A stretch of 64,000 nt of DNA from Botryosphaeria dothidea (Eukaryota > Ascomycota > Dothideomycetes > Botryosphaeriales > Botryosphaeriaceae): assembly GCA_011503125.2 (NCBI GenBank), contig WWBZ02000012.1, forward strand, positions 248,001 to 312,000. Reading direction: 5' to 3'. The position numbers and the translations under genes were made by a program. Positions 1 through 12,200 of this stretch are shown in pieces. The notes beneath the pieces were generated by a model that did no database searches, was not told the DNA's origin, and was given only the letters and a program-made list of their open reading frames with translations. How positions within the stretch are numbered: position 1 is the first letter of the stretch; each line of letters starts with the position of its first letter.

Positions 1-338
1 GTACGGGCACAGCAGGTTACGCCTGTGGCTTCTCTAACCTCCTGATAGGTGAACTTTGGATTATTCCGTACGATGCGTAAGATATGCCTTTGGTCTTGAT
101 CTGAGAGGACCTTTGGCCTGCCGGAACGTAGTTGTGAGCGTCCTTCGTTGCGTAATGGCGCGCGGGAGAGAGTGGTGCGAATTGACGATTCAGGCGTGTG
201 TAGCTGCTTTGAAATCCAGGTGGTTCTGTGACCCATTGCACGCGCGGCAGCCAGCATTCCACGTTGGTATGGAGAGAACTCATGATTCTTATTATGCTCG
301 CCAAAGAGCTCTTGTAAAGGAGTGCGTTGTGGAGGCAT
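1..338 (-). CDS. Tc1-like transposase, N-terminal 112 residues (partial)
   Basis: The frame is open from an ATG at 338 to the window edge without a stop (112 codons plus 2 nt). It begins MPPQRTPLQELFGEHNKNHE. It then shows the paired helix-turn-helix DNA-binding region of Tc1 transposases: a first helical unit (SPYQRGMLAAARAMGHRTTW, residues about 22-41), the linker GRPKVLSDQDQR (about 74-85) and a second unit ending at FTYQEVREATGV. The linker 'GRPK-LS' is typical of the family. The DDE catalytic domain would lie left of the window. Functionally it would bind the element's terminal repeats and cut at TA sites. Whether the full protein is intact cannot be judged here. Confidence 0.85.
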   Translation of the reverse strand, partial: MPPQRTPLQELFGEHNKNHEFSPYQRGMLAAARAMGHRTTWISKQLHTPESSIRTTLSRAPLRNEGRSQLRSGRPKVLSDQDQRHILRIVRNNPKFTYQEVREATGVTCCAR

Positions 339-428
339 AAGGTGGTATGCAAGGAGGAGAGGTGTGACGCGTGTTGCGCGTTTTGACGCGTCTCGCTTAA
401 TTTCGCGCAGACTTTTGTCCTAGTACTG
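1..428 (-). mobile_element. Tc1/mariner-type DNA transposon, partial (runs off left edge)
   Basis: Read on the minus strand, the element starts with the terminus CAGTACTAGGACAAAAGTCT at 428 and is flanked by the dinucleotide TA (429-430), as expected for Tc1/mariner insertion. A subterminal GACGCGT/ACGCGTC inverted pair lies at 366-372 and 386-392 and could be a transposase-binding site (inference). A transposase gene starts 90 nt inside the terminus. Unlike everything from 431 to 23,290, this piece is GC-balanced and its reading frame is clean, so it probably inserted after the surrounding DNA was RIP-mutated. The other terminal repeat is outside the window. Confidence 0.82.
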
Positions 429-430
429 TA

Positions 431-2372
431 CTTCTCGGATCTTTAGATACTATAGGTTTAACTCGATGCGAAGTATTAGGAAAGACGGTCTAGTAAGGGT
501 AAGCGATCTATCGCTATCTACTGCGAATACTACGGGGTACGGCTCGATTCGTTCTTCTATATAGTCTATCTTTCTACTAAGCGCGTTAGCGGCGGCGTTA
601 TCTATACCTTTTCTATATATAATCTTAAAATCGTAGAAGGCTATTTCTTTAGACTAGCGAACCTATCGTCGGTTTAGCTTCTTAGTCGTAGTAAAGCGCG
701 TAAAGTTTTAATAATCGTAATATACTACTATCTAATAGCTAGCTTCTTTAAGATAGTATCTCTATTACTTAAATACTAAGACGATAGCTAAGAGCTTCTT
801 ATTATAAGTATTATAGTTAAGCTCTACCGGTATAAACTTTCTAGAGTAAAACGCGATTAGGTACTATTTATCTTAATCGTTAGACTGGCTAAGATATACT
901 CCGAGGGCGAATTCTAACGTATTAGTTTCTACTTCGATAGATTTATCGGAATCGTATATTTCTAGAACTAGTACTTCGTAAAATATCCGTTTAAGCGATT
1001 CGAAGACTTATTACTAATCGTCTTTCTATTTAAAGCTATACTTCTTTCGGGTAAGTCGCGTTAAAGATTTTATAATCTTTAAATAGTTCTAAATAAACTT
1101 TCGGTAGAAGTTCGCGAATCTAAGAAAGGACTAAACTTCCTTAATTATCTTAGATACTAGCTATTCTCTAATAGAATCTAGTTTCGAGTCGTCTATACCG
1201 ACGTAATCTAGGATAATAATAAAGCCTAAGAATTCTATTCTTTAAACGTACTATTCGTATTTCTTAGGTACGATAGATAGATTTTTTACCTAGAGGGCTT
1301 CTAGAACCTTTCTAATATACTTCTTATAATTCTCGAGAGTCTTTAAAAAGATAAGGATATCGTCGAGGTAAGCTAAGTAGAAGATATCTAAGTATTCGTA
1401 TAGTATATCGTTAACGAGATTTTAGAAGATTACTAGCGCGTTAGTAAGCCCGAATAGTATAACCGTATACTCGTAGAGTTCTAGCCTCGTTCTAAAGGCT
1501 ATCTTCTATTCTTTCCCTTCTTTAATTCTAACTAGGTAATATCCTATTATACCCCTACCTCGAACCCGTAGTTATATAAATATTAGTATATATATAAGGT
1601 CTCTATATTCGATCCTAGATAGATCGAATATTATCGTCTTTTTAGCGCTATAGCTAGTTAGTTTAGAGACTCCGACCCGGGCCTTATATATCCTTTCCGG
1701 AGGTCTAGCTTTATAAAGTACTTAGCTTTCTCTAACTTATCCTAGAGCTTATTAATACGTAGAAGCGGATAGCGGTTTTTAATCGTAATATTATTAAGTT
1801 ATTAGTAGTCGATATAGAGGCGTAATTTACTATTCTTCTTTAGGATAAAAAAGATTAGATATCCGGCTAATAACGTTAAAGGCCGGATATATCTACGTTC
1901 GAGGTTTTTCTTAATATATTTCCTTAAAGCCTCTATCTTCTTTACTAATAAGAAGTAGATAGGCTTATAAGCTAGCTTTATATCTAGCTTAAGCGGAATT
2001 TCGTAGTCCTATAATTAATACTTTAGTAAATCTCTCTTTTCTCTTTCTTAGTAAACGGCTTTTAAATTCTAATACTCGCTAGGTATCGTTTCTATTTCTA
2101 GTATTAGAGGTTCTCCGTATAGATTATTCTATATCTCTAAACTACCGTATTATTCTCTTCTAATTCTCGCGGGATCGTCTCCTCTAATAGAAGTAGGACT
2201 ATTCTTATTTTTAAGTCTTTTCCGTACGGCTTTAGCTAATACTTTCTATTATACCGCCTATAAGAGTTTAATATATATAAGGTAGACCTAATAGCCTTAG
2301 CGTCTTATACGCTTAAATATCTCTTCTAAGATTATCTAGACGTCGATTTAAGATTCTACGGCTACTAATTAC
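431..2372 (-). mobile_element. RIP-mutated Ty3/gypsy retrotransposon remnant (RT to RNase H region)
   Basis: The minus strand shows broken but recognisable Ty3/gypsy pol. From 2000 downward it reads 'IEALRKYIKKNLERRYIRP', then 'LRLYIDY-QLNNITIKNRYPL' and 'KLDLRKGY' (near 1690-1850). Next come 'RTRLELYEYTVILFGLTNAP', the RT active site YLDD (1359-1370) and the RNase H end, with 'LDRRQ' and 'YDFKIIYRKGIDN' near 590-690. Stops occur at former CAG/TGG codons. The piece is cut on the left by the Tc1 insertion and on the right by element A, so LTRs, gag and integrase are not visible. About 145 nt of unrelated sequence (1546-1690) separates two RT blocks and contains a 9-bp hairpin (1606-1614/1622-1630). 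Confidence 0.75.
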
Positions 2373-2744
2373 TATTATAAACGTGGCTTACTTAGACTCC
2401 TTACCTCTCGTTTACCTTCGTTAATTTAAAATCTAGATCTAGACTTACCTGCTTATAAATTAGGAAGCTAGTATTTTAGTTCGTTCTTTATATATATAAA
2501 GCTCGCCCCTCTGCTTTATAGTTAGTTCTTTAGTCTAGTAATAAGTATTCCTCGCGTATAACTTAGTACGCCTTAAATTAGACCTTACTTGCCTCCCTCG
2601 TCCCTCGTCCCTCGTCCCTCGTCTTTCGCACCTCGTACCCTCGCCCTTTAAACTACACCCTTATACTTCGGCATTACTTTACCCCTACTACCTTTACCGG
2701 CTTCGTTACCTCGTCTCTCCGCCCTCTAAGGTCCGTTTATTATA
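2373..2744 (+). repeat. 5' LTR of element A
   Basis: The LTR begins TATTATAAACG and ends CGTTTATTATA, imperfectly inverted ends as usual for LTRs, with TG/CA termini apparently changed to TA by RIP. It carries a 7-bp tandem array (CCCTCGT, about four copies, 2593-2623). It matches 7755-8126 with scattered C/T differences. A TATATATAAAG motif lies inside and could be the LTR promoter (inference). Confidence 0.9.
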
Positions 2745-3149
2745 TTTTACTAGACTCTTATCTAGTAGGCCTAAAGCTCTCGTCCAAGCCTAAGACTATA
2801 GCCTTCGAAATAGGAAACGACCCGCCTCCCGACCCTTAGGAGACGCTTTTCTAAATCCTCGATTAAGTCCCTATCCCTATTAATACTCGTCCTACCTTCC
2901 CTAAAGATATCCCGGTTTCCCTACGCGTTACCCTTAGCTAGGCGTACGCTAGAGGAAGATAATCCTGCCTAAGATCCGATATCGATTTACTAGTTATCCC
3001 TAAGAATGCTACGAACGCCCAAGTTGCTTACATCTTTCACTACTACGGTTTCGGCCAAGATAAAGCCTTCGCCCGACTCTAACTACTAGCCCCGAACCTC
3101 CCTACTAACACTCTAGCTACTACGTCTATAGTATCTTCTTTAGAAACTC

Positions 3150-6100
3150 CTACCCCTCGTCCCCGCATCCCTAAGATATCGGATCTAGAACCCTTTAAAG
3201 GAGAACGCACTCGGTTCCAGAACTTCGCCACGCAACTTTAACTTAAATTTGCCTCGGACCTATCTACCTTTACAACGGATACAGCTAAGATTACCTACGC
3301 TAGTTTATATCTTCGCGATACGGCTTACACCTAGTTTACCCCTTACGTCTCTACTTCGAACGGCTCTATAGAATTCGACAACTATAAGTCCTTCTACCAA
3401 GCTCTTAAGGCCGCATTCGACGATCCTAACGCTTACGCAACGGCCGAACGATCCCTTCTCGCACTTAAATAAGATAAGTCCTACTCGGCTTACTACTTAC
3501 GGTTCCTCTCGCTTATTACGACCCTCGGTTAGAAAGAAAACGTAGTTAAGATCTACTACTTCCGCCTTAGCCTTAAGAAGAATCTTAAGAACCTTCTTAT
3601 TAGACGTTCTATACTAATAGAATTCGGAAAATTCGCTGAAACCTGCATTGCGTTGGATAACCAACTCTATACTCGAATAATTAAGAAAAAGATACCCGTA
3701 ACTCGTATCTCTACCTCGACTCCTCTCTTTACACTAACTACTCCCCAACCTTCGTCTCCCACGCTAACCTCGATTCCTTAAGGTAAACCTATAGAACTAG
3801 ATGCTACCGCTCGAAAGGCTTACCGGAAAGCTAACAACCTCTACGCCTACTATAGTAACCCTAACTATTAGGTTAAAGAGTACCCTAAAGCTAAAGCTAA
3901 GGGGCTTAAACTTAACACGACTTCGTATATACCTACGTTACTAACTACTCTAAATTAACCGATAACACCTCCTATAGCGTTAGTCCTCTACGTATTAAAA
4001 AACGTAGAAGGCTAGGTAGCCCCCGGCACCTACCTAGCCCTTATCCGATCTCTACTTCGAATTAGTTTTCTATTCTTACTTCCCTCGCGTCTTTAAATCT
4101 TAGAACACTCTCGTTTTTATCTTTAGAACCCCGTACCCTATAGCCCCGTGCTATAGATCTTAGGAAACGTCCGCTCCTTATCCTTAAATTAGTAGTTAAT
4201 AATAAAATCGAAACTTCGGCTATGTTAGACTCTAGTGCCTCGTCCCTTTTTATAGATAATGCCTTTATTACATCCTATTCGATCCCTACACGCCAAAAAC
4301 CCTAAGCTAAATCCCTCGAACTCGCGGACGGATCTATCGCCGGACGGATTACCCACGAGGCCGACCTTTAACTTAATATTAATTAGTATTAAGAACTCGT
4401 TACCTTCCAAGTAACTAAGCTCGGTTAATACTTAATTATCCTAGGAAAACCCTAGCTAGAATAATATAATCTACACGTCCTATAGTTAAAAAATACGATT
4501 ATCTTCGCCTCCCCTTTTTGCTAAGCAAATTGCTTATCTACTCGCCAACCTACAACTACGCTTTCCCCCTCGCCTCCTAATTCGCCTTCGATCTCTTACG
4601 CTACTATATCCTACGCCGCCCTTACTCGTTACGTCTAACGAGATAAGACTAGAATATACGCCGTATTAATTAAGGAGATCTAAGAACATCTTAATAACCT
4701 TAAGAAAACGGAATAATAAACCCCGGAATAAGAACTCGAAACCCTCCGCTTACGAATCCCCGCTCGATTCTACTATCTTCTTCCCTTCTTTACGAAGAAA
4801 GAGGCCGATAGGCTTCCCCTATATCGATATATTAATTATAAGATTTTATTAGAAGAGGGCAAGAAACCCCCATTCGGTCCTCTCTACTTAATATCCGATT
4901 TAGAGCTTAAGGCTCTACGTAAATACCTTAATAAAAACCTTAAGAAAGGTTTTATTCGGCCCTTATCCTTATTCTCTACGTCCCCTATTCTCTTTATTAA
5001 GAAGCTAGGTAGCGGCCTTCGTTTTTACGTAGATTATCGCGAACTAAATAGTATTACGAAAAAGAACCGTTATCTACTCCCCTTAGTTAACGAGACTCTC
5101 CGTTAACTTTAGGGCTCTCGCATTTTTACTCGACTCGACCTTCGCGGTACTTATAACCTTATCCGGATTAAGGAAGGCTCCGAACACTTAACCGCCTTTA
5201 GGACTCGCTATAGCCTATACGAATACCTTATTATACCCTTTAGCCTTACGAATACGCCTGCTACCTACTAATAATTCGTTAACGATACGCTACGTAAATA
5301 TCTTAACCGCTAGTACGTCGTCTATCTAGATAATATCCTTATCTACTCGGAAACTAAGAAGGAGCACTACGAATACGTCCGATTAGTCCTCGAAAAGCTT
5401 CGTAAAGTAGGCTTATACGTTAAAGGCGAAAAATATAACTTCTATACGACTTCGACTACGTTTCTTAGCTTCGTTATCTTCCTAGACGGTATCTCTATAG
5501 ACCTAGCTAAGGTAGCCGCCGTAAAAGACTAGGAGATTCCCCGCTTAGTTAAAGATCTTTAATCGTTCCTTAGCTTTATAAACTTTTACTAACGATTTAT
5601 TAAAGGATACTCTCGAAAAGCTAGAGCCCTCTTTAGGCTCCTAGCTAAGAATATTCGTTTTACTTAGGGAAAAGAATAGGATAAGGTATTTACTTATCTT
5701 AAGGAAGCCTTCTACTCTTACCCAATCCTCCGATACTTTAACCCCTAACTCGAAACTATTCTTAAAACCGACTTATTCGACTTTATTATCTCCGTAATTT
5801 TATCCTAATAGGTAACCTACGAGGATAGTAGAAGAATCCTACATCCTATCGCCTACTACTCTCGGAAAATAACCCCCGTAGAGTAGAACTATAGTATTAG
5901 AGATAAGGAACTCTTAGCTATTATAGAAGCCCTAAAGAAATACCGTTTCCTCGTTATTAACCTCTCCTCGCCACTCCTAGTTCTTATAGATTACTCGAAT
6001 TTAACTAGCTTTGCCTCTAAGTAAATTCTAAACCGTCGGCAAGCACGCTAGGTAATTAAACTCTTAGAACTCGACTTTAAGATCGTCTACCGCCCAGGAA

Positions 6101-7735
6101 CTAAGAATTAACGCGCGGATACGTTAATAAGACGGTTAGGAGACCTCCCTGCTCGAGAGGGGCGCCTACCCCCTACTACGATCCTTACCTCTAAAAAATT
6201 CGAAATTTCAACCCTTATTTCTACTCGATATTTAATCGCTAGGCTAGAACTATCTCTAGCTAGTAATATTCGCTTAGTACTCGATAAGGATACTCTTAGA
6301 TAAGAGATCCTTACTTTACTCGATACCTACGCACTTCGACATCCTAAGGTAGATTTAGGCGCATATTCTAAGAATAACGATAGTCTATTACTAGTTAATA
6401 GACTTATCTATATTTCTAAAGATCTAAGCCTCCGCTAAAGAATTATTAGCTCTCGATACTCGTATCCGGCTACTAGATACCTAGGCTAAGTAGTAATATT
6501 TAAACTCGTTACTCGTAATTTCTAGTAGCTAGGTCTATACTAGATAGTAGCTCGTTTTATACGAAACTATAAGACCTGCCAAAGAATTAAACCCGCTCGA
6601 CATACCTCCTATAGATATTTAAAACCTCTTAAAGTACTATAACGCCGCTAGCAATCCGTTTCTCTTAATTTAATTACGGGACTTCTAACGTCTAACTCGT
6701 TCGATACTATACTAGTAGTCGTAGATCGACTAACTAAAATAGCTTACTTTATTCCTTACTAAACAACCCTCGATTCGATAGAGCTTACTAAGCTTTATCG
6801 AGACTACGTTTTTCGACTATATAGCTTACCCGACGACTTCGTATCTAACCGCGGCTCGATTTTTACCTCTAAATTTACTAGAGCTCTTAGTAGATCCCTA
6901 TCTATTAAGACTAACTTTAGTACGGCTTTCTACCCGTAAACCGACGGCTAGACAGAGCGTATTAACGCTATTCTCGAATAATACCTACGTGCCTACGTTT
7001 CGTATTAATAAGACGATTAGAACGACTTTCTCTCCCTTGCTAAATTCGCTTATAATAATACGATCTCGACTACGACTAAGGTTATACCTTTCTTCGTAAA
7101 CTACGGCTTCTACCCTCGTTATAAGATTCTATAAAAAGACTCGATCTTAGCCCCCCTCGAACCCCTACGCCTCTTCTAAGAGAACCTCGAAAACCTCGAA
7201 AACTACCTTCGCTAAGAAATTCGATTCGTATAAGACGCCTACGCAGAACAGGCTAATAAAGACCGTATTTCGCCACCCGTCTTTAAGCCTAGTAACCTTA
7301 TTTGGCTCCTAAGAAGGTATATCTCGACAACAAGGCCTTCGGATAAACTTAACTTTAAACGCCTTGGCCTCTTTCCCATCCTAGAGAAGATCTCGACCTA
7401 TACCTATCGCCTAGAACTACTAAGGACGATAAAAGTCCACCCTATATTCTACGTCTCTTTACTCGAACCCGTAGCCTCTAATCCCTTGCCTAATTAAGTC
7501 TAACCTCCGCCCCCGCCCGTTATCGTTAACAGCGAAGAAGAGTATAGGGTAGAAGAGATTCTAGACGTTAAAGCAACCCGGAGACAACTAAAATACCTCG
7601 TAAAATAGACTAGTTACTCGATACTAACCTGGGAACCTTACGACCTTGTTAAAGACCTTAAGGCCCTTAATACGTTCTATAAACGTTACCCTTCGAAACC
7701 TCGACCCTTAAGCTAAAGGCTCGTAGGAACTTACC
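3150..7735 (+). pseudogene. gag-pol of element A (RIP-inactivated)
   Basis: Gag-like sequence starts near 3170 ('SDLEPFKGERTRFQNFATQL') and reaches a CCHC knuckle near 3835-3890, where codons expected to be Cys read Tyr. A protease region follows (about 4200-4500, 'LDSSASSLFIDNAFI'). RT runs about 4750-5400 with the active site mutated to YLDN (5323-5334). RNase H is near 5750-6130. The integrase has its zinc-binding part near 6550 and catalytic core near 6700-7000 ('VVVDRLTKIAYF', 'FYPQTDGQTERIN'). A chromodomain sits near 7535-7690 ('YRVEEILDVKATRRQLKYLV'). At least a dozen stops interrupt it, so it cannot encode a functional polyprotein. Confidence 0.85.
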
Positions 7736-7754
7736 CTTAGGGAGGAGAGCCTAC

Positions 7755-8126
7755 TATTATAAACGTGGCTTACTTAGACCCCTTACCTCTCGTTTACCTT
7801 CGTTAATTTAAAATCTAGATCTAGACTTACCTACTTATAAATTAGAAAGCTAGTATTTTAGTTCGTTCTTTATATATATAAAGCTCGCCCCTTTGCTTTG
7901 TAGTTAGTTCTTTAGTCTAGTAATAAGTATTCCTCGCGTATAACTTAGTACGCCTTAAATTAGACCTTACTTACCTCCCTCGTCCCTCGTCCCTCGTTCC
8001 TCGTCTTTCGCACCTTATACCCTCGCCCTTTAAACTACACCCTTATACTTCGGTATTGCTTTACCCCTACTACCTTTACCGGCTTCGTTATCTCGTCTCT
8101 CCGCCCTCTAAGGTCCGTTTATTATA
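7755..8126 (+). repeat. 3' LTR of element A
   Basis: This is the second 372-bp copy of the element A LTR, with the same ends and the same CCCTCGT array (about 7977-8006). It is immediately followed by LINE sequence with no recognisable target duplication. Confidence 0.9.
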
Positions 8127-8900
8127 TAGGGCTTAACTTTAGGATAATCGCTAAAAGATATATTACGCTATATACGTTAAGCTAGACTTAAGGAGAAAGA
8201 GGAGAAGTCGTAGAAGAAAGAGAAAAGTTATATATAAGAAAGGCTTAGCGTTACGTAATCTACCGATAATCCTCTAAGGCTTAATCCTAAGGCTTTAGAC
8301 TCTAATACTATACTCTAGAAGCTCTTAAAGTAGATAAGAATAAGAATACTAGAACCTCTAGCTCTATCTTAGTTTCTACTCCTCTAGAGAGTAGATAAAT
8401 AACTATATTATAATAACTAGTCTAAGATAGAAATTCTTACTAACTAGTTCTTTCTACCTTCTAGGGCTACCGACCTCTTAGATTTAGATAGATATATATA
8501 TCTAGTACTAGTAGAGATTTCTTAAGATCTTACTAAAGAGTAGATTCTCTATACTATTAAGAAGTTTCTTCTAGATAAGATACTAGGCCTAGATAAGATT
8601 ATTAATAGGTTTCTAAAGTAATACGCTAAGATACTAAGAAGACCTCTTACTAGGCTCTTCTAGAAATATCTTATATTTAAATACTACTCTAAGTAGTTTA
8701 AAAGCTCTATTACTATAGTTCTTAGAAAACTATAGAGGGACGACTATACTAAAGCTAAGTTATTTAGGCCGATTACTTTATTTAATACGCTAAAGAAGCT
8801 ACTTAAGAAGATTATAATAGATAAAATCTTCTAGGCTACTAAAGTATATAGTCTACTTTCTAATATATAGATAGAAGCTAAAAGAAATAGATCTATAGTA
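8127..8900 (+). mobile_element. Tad-like non-LTR (LINE) retrotransposon, fragment 1 (RT N-terminal part)
   Basis: The plus strand gives a broken non-LTR reverse transcriptase. It has a 'KAPG-D-I' type segment near 8580-8610 ('DKILGLDKIINRFLK'), then 'DDYTKAKLFRPITLFNTL-K' near 8740-8800, and ends in the 'RNRS' block at 8884. These are the early RT motifs of Tad/I-type LINEs. The reading continues at 14655 after element B, which inserted inside the RNRST(E) motif. The 5' part (endonuclease) is missing, so the LINE is 5'-truncated or was cut by the event that joined it to element A. Confidence 0.7.
8896..8900. repeat. Target-site duplication of element B (left copy, TAGTA)
   Basis: TAGTA at 8896-8900 is repeated directly at 14655-14659, immediately outside both ends of element B. 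A 5-bp duplication is normal for Ty3/gypsy integrases, and here it also restores the LINE reading frame across the insertion. Confidence 0.85.
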
Positions 8901-9272
8901 TATAATAAACGGACCTTAGAGGGCGGAGAGACGAGGTAACGAAGCCGGTAAAGGTAGTAGGGGTAAAGTAATGCCGAAGTATAAGGGTATAGTTTAAAGA
9001 GCGAGGGTACGAGGTGCGAAAGACGAGGGACGAGGGACGAGGGACGAGGGAGGTAAGCAAGGTCTAATTTAAGGCGTACTAAGTTGTACGCGAGGAATAC
9101 TTATTACTAGACTAAAGAACTAACTACAAAGTAGAGGGGCGAGCTTTATATATATAAAGAACGAACTAAAATACTAGCTTCCTAATTTATAAGTAGGTAA
9201 GTCTAGATCTAGATTTTAAATTAACGAAGGTAAACGAGAGGTAAGGGGTCTAAGTAAGCTACGTTTATAATA
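8901..9272 (-). repeat. 3' LTR of element B
   Basis: This 372-bp reverse-complement copy of the element A LTR has matching ends and a GACGAGG-type 7-bp array near 9024-9050. Confidence 0.9.
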
Positions 9273-9291
9273 GTAGGCTCTCCTTTCTAGG

Positions 9292-12200
9292 GGTAAGTTC
9301 CTACGAGCCTTTAGCTTAAGGGTCGAGGTTTCGAAGGGTAACGTTTATAGAACGTATTAAGGGCCTTAAGGTCTTTAATAAGGTCGTAAGGTTCCTAGGT
9401 TAGTGTCGAGTAACTAGTCTATTTTACGAGGTATTTTAGTTATCTCCGGGTTGCTTTAACGTCTAGAATCTCTTCTACCCTATACTCTTCTTCGCCGTTA
9501 ACGATAACGGGCGGGGGCGGAGGTTAGACTTAATTAGGCAAGGGGTTAGAGGCTGCGGGTTCGAGTAAAGAGACGTAGAATATAGGGTAGACTTTTATCG
9601 TCCTTAGTAGTTCTAGGCGATAGATATAGGTCGAGATCTTCTCTAGGATGGGAAAGGGGCTAAGGCGTTTAAAGTCAAGTTTATCCGAAGGCCTTATTAT
9701 CGAGATATACCTTCTTAGGAGCTAAATAAGGTTACTAGGCTTAAAGACGGGTGGCGAAATACGGTCTTTATTAGCCTGTTCTGCGTAGGCGTCTTATACG
9801 AATCGAATTTCTTGGCGAAGGTAGTTTTCGAGGTTTTCGAGGTTCTCTTGGAAGAGGCGTAGAGGTTCGAGGGGGGCTAAGATCGAGTCTTTTTATAGAA
9901 TCTTATAACGAGGGTAGAAGCCGTAGTTTACGAAGAAAGGTATAACCTTAGTCGTAGTCGAGATCGTATTATTATAAGCGAATTTAGTAAGAGAGAGAAA
10001 GTCGTTCTAATCGTCTTATTAATACGAAACGTAGGCACGTAGGTATTGTTCGAGAATAGCGTTAATACGCTCTATCTGGCCGTCGGTTTACGGGTAGAAA
10101 GCCGTACTAAAGTTAGTCTTAATAGATAGGGATCTACTAAGAGCTCTAGTAAATTTAGAGGTAAAAATCGAGCCGCGGTTAGATACGAAGTCGTCGGGTA
10201 AGCTATATAGTTAAAAAACGTAGTCTCGATAAAGCTTAGCAAGCTCTATCGAATCGAGGGTTATTTAGCAAGGAATAAAGTAAGCTATTTTAGTTAGTCG
10301 ATCTACGACTACTAGTATAGCATCGAACGAGTTAGACGTTAGAAGTCCCGTAATTAAATTAAGAGAAACGGATTACCAGCGGCGTTATAGCACTTTAAGG
10401 GGTTTTAAATATCTATAGAGGGCATGTCGAGCGGGTTTAATTCTTTGGCAGGTCTTATAGTTTCGTATAAAACGAGCTACTATCTGGCGTAGACCTAGCC
10501 ACTAGAAATTACGAGTAACGAGTTTAAATATTGCTGCTTAGCCTAGGTATCTAGCAGCCGGATACGAGTATCGAGAGCTAATAATCCTTTAGCGGAGGCT
10601 TAGATCTTTAGAAATATAGATAAGTCTATTAACTAGTAATAGACTATCGTTATCCTTAGAATATACGCCTAAATCTACCTTAGGATGTCGAAGTGCGTAG
10701 ATATCGAGTAAAGTAAGGATCTCTTATCTAAGAGTATTCTTATCGAGTACTAAGCGAATATTACTAGCTAGAGACGGTTCTAGCCTAGCGATTAAATATC
10801 GAGTAGAAATAAGGGTCGAAATTTCGAATTTTTTAGAGGTAAGGATCGTAGTAGGGGGTAGGCGCCCCTCTCGAGTAGGGAGGTCTCCTAACCGTCTTAT
10901 TAACGCATCCGCGCGTTAATTCTTAGTTCCTGGGCGGTAGACGATCTTAAAGTCGAGTTCTAAGAGTTTAATTACCTAGCGTGCTTACCGACGGTTTAGA
11001 ATTTACTTAGAGGCAAAGCTAGTTAAATTCGAGTAATCTATAAGAACTAGGAGTGGCGAGGAGAGGTTAATAACGAGGGAACGGTATTCCTTTAGGGCTT
11101 CTATAATAGCTAAGAGTTCCTTATCTCTAATACTATAGTTCTACTCTACGGGGGTTATTTTCCGAGAGTAGTAGGCGATAGGATGTAGGATTCTTCTACC
11201 ATCCTCGTAGGTTACCTATTAGAATAAAATTACGGAGATAATAAAGTCGGATAAGTCGGTTTTAAGAATAGTTTCGAGTTAGGAGTTAAAGTGTCGGAGG
11301 ATTAGGTAAGAGCAGAAGGCTTCCTTAAGATAAGTAAATACCTTATCCTATTCTTTTCCCTAAGTAAAACGAATATTCTTAGCTAGGAGCCTAAAGAGGG
11401 CTCTAGCTTTTCGAGAGTATCCTTTAATAAATCGTCGGTAAAAGTTTATAAAGCTAAGGAACGATTAAAGATCTTTAACTAAGCGGGGAATCTCCTAGTC
11501 TTTTACGGCGGCTACCTTAGCTAGGTCTATAGAGATACCGTCTAGAGAGATAACGAAGCTAAGGAACGTAGTCGAAGTCGTATAGAAGTTATATTTTTCG
11601 CCTTTAACGTATAAGCCTGCTTTACGAAGCTTTTCGAGGACTAATCGGACGTGTTCGTAGTGCTCCTCCTTAGTTTCCGAGTAGATAAGGATATTATCTA
11701 GATAGACGACGCACTAGCGGTTAAGATATTTACGTAGCGTATCGTTAACGAATTATTAGTAGGTAGTAGGCGTATTCGTAAGGCTAAAGAATATAATAAG
11801 GTATTCGTATAGGCTATAGCGAGTCCTAAAGGCGGTTAAGTATTCGGAGCCTTTCTTAATCCGGATAAGGTTATAAGTACCGCGAAGGTCGAGTCGAGTA
11901 AAAATACGAGAGCCCTAAAGTTAACGGAGAGTCTCGTTGACTAAGGGAAGTAGATAACGGTTCTTTTTCGTAATACTATTTAGTTCGCGATAATCCACGC
12001 AAAAACGAAGGCCGCTACCTAGCTTCTTAATAAAGAGAATAGAGAACGTAGAGAATAAGGATAAGGGCCGAATAAAACCTTTCTTAAGGTTTTTATCAAG
12101 GTATTTACGTAGAGCCTTAAGCTCTAAATCGGACATTAAGTAGAGAGGACCGAATAGGGGTTTCTTGCCCTCTTCTAATAAAATCTTATAATTAATATAT

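Larger units (their letters stand above)
2373..8126 (+). mobile_element. Ty3/gypsy chromodomain retrotransposon, element A, full length, RIP-inactivated
   Basis: Two 372-bp direct LTRs (2373-2744 and 7755-8126) flank 5,010 bp of internal sequence. The internal order is gag, protease, RT, RNase H, integrase and a C-terminal chromodomain, the order of chromoviruses. All frames are broken by TAG/TAA at former glutamine and tryptophan codons, and TpA is strongly enriched, as RIP produces. No target-site duplication is seen: the five bases before the element are ATTAC and after it TAGGG. The element is the inverted, equal-length partner of element B. Confidence 0.88.

Noticed and set aside
2593..2623. 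Short CCCTCGT tandem repeats considered as CRISPR-like or telomeric
   Set aside because: They are a simple 7-bp array present in every A/B LTR, without spacers, and not a telomere motif.
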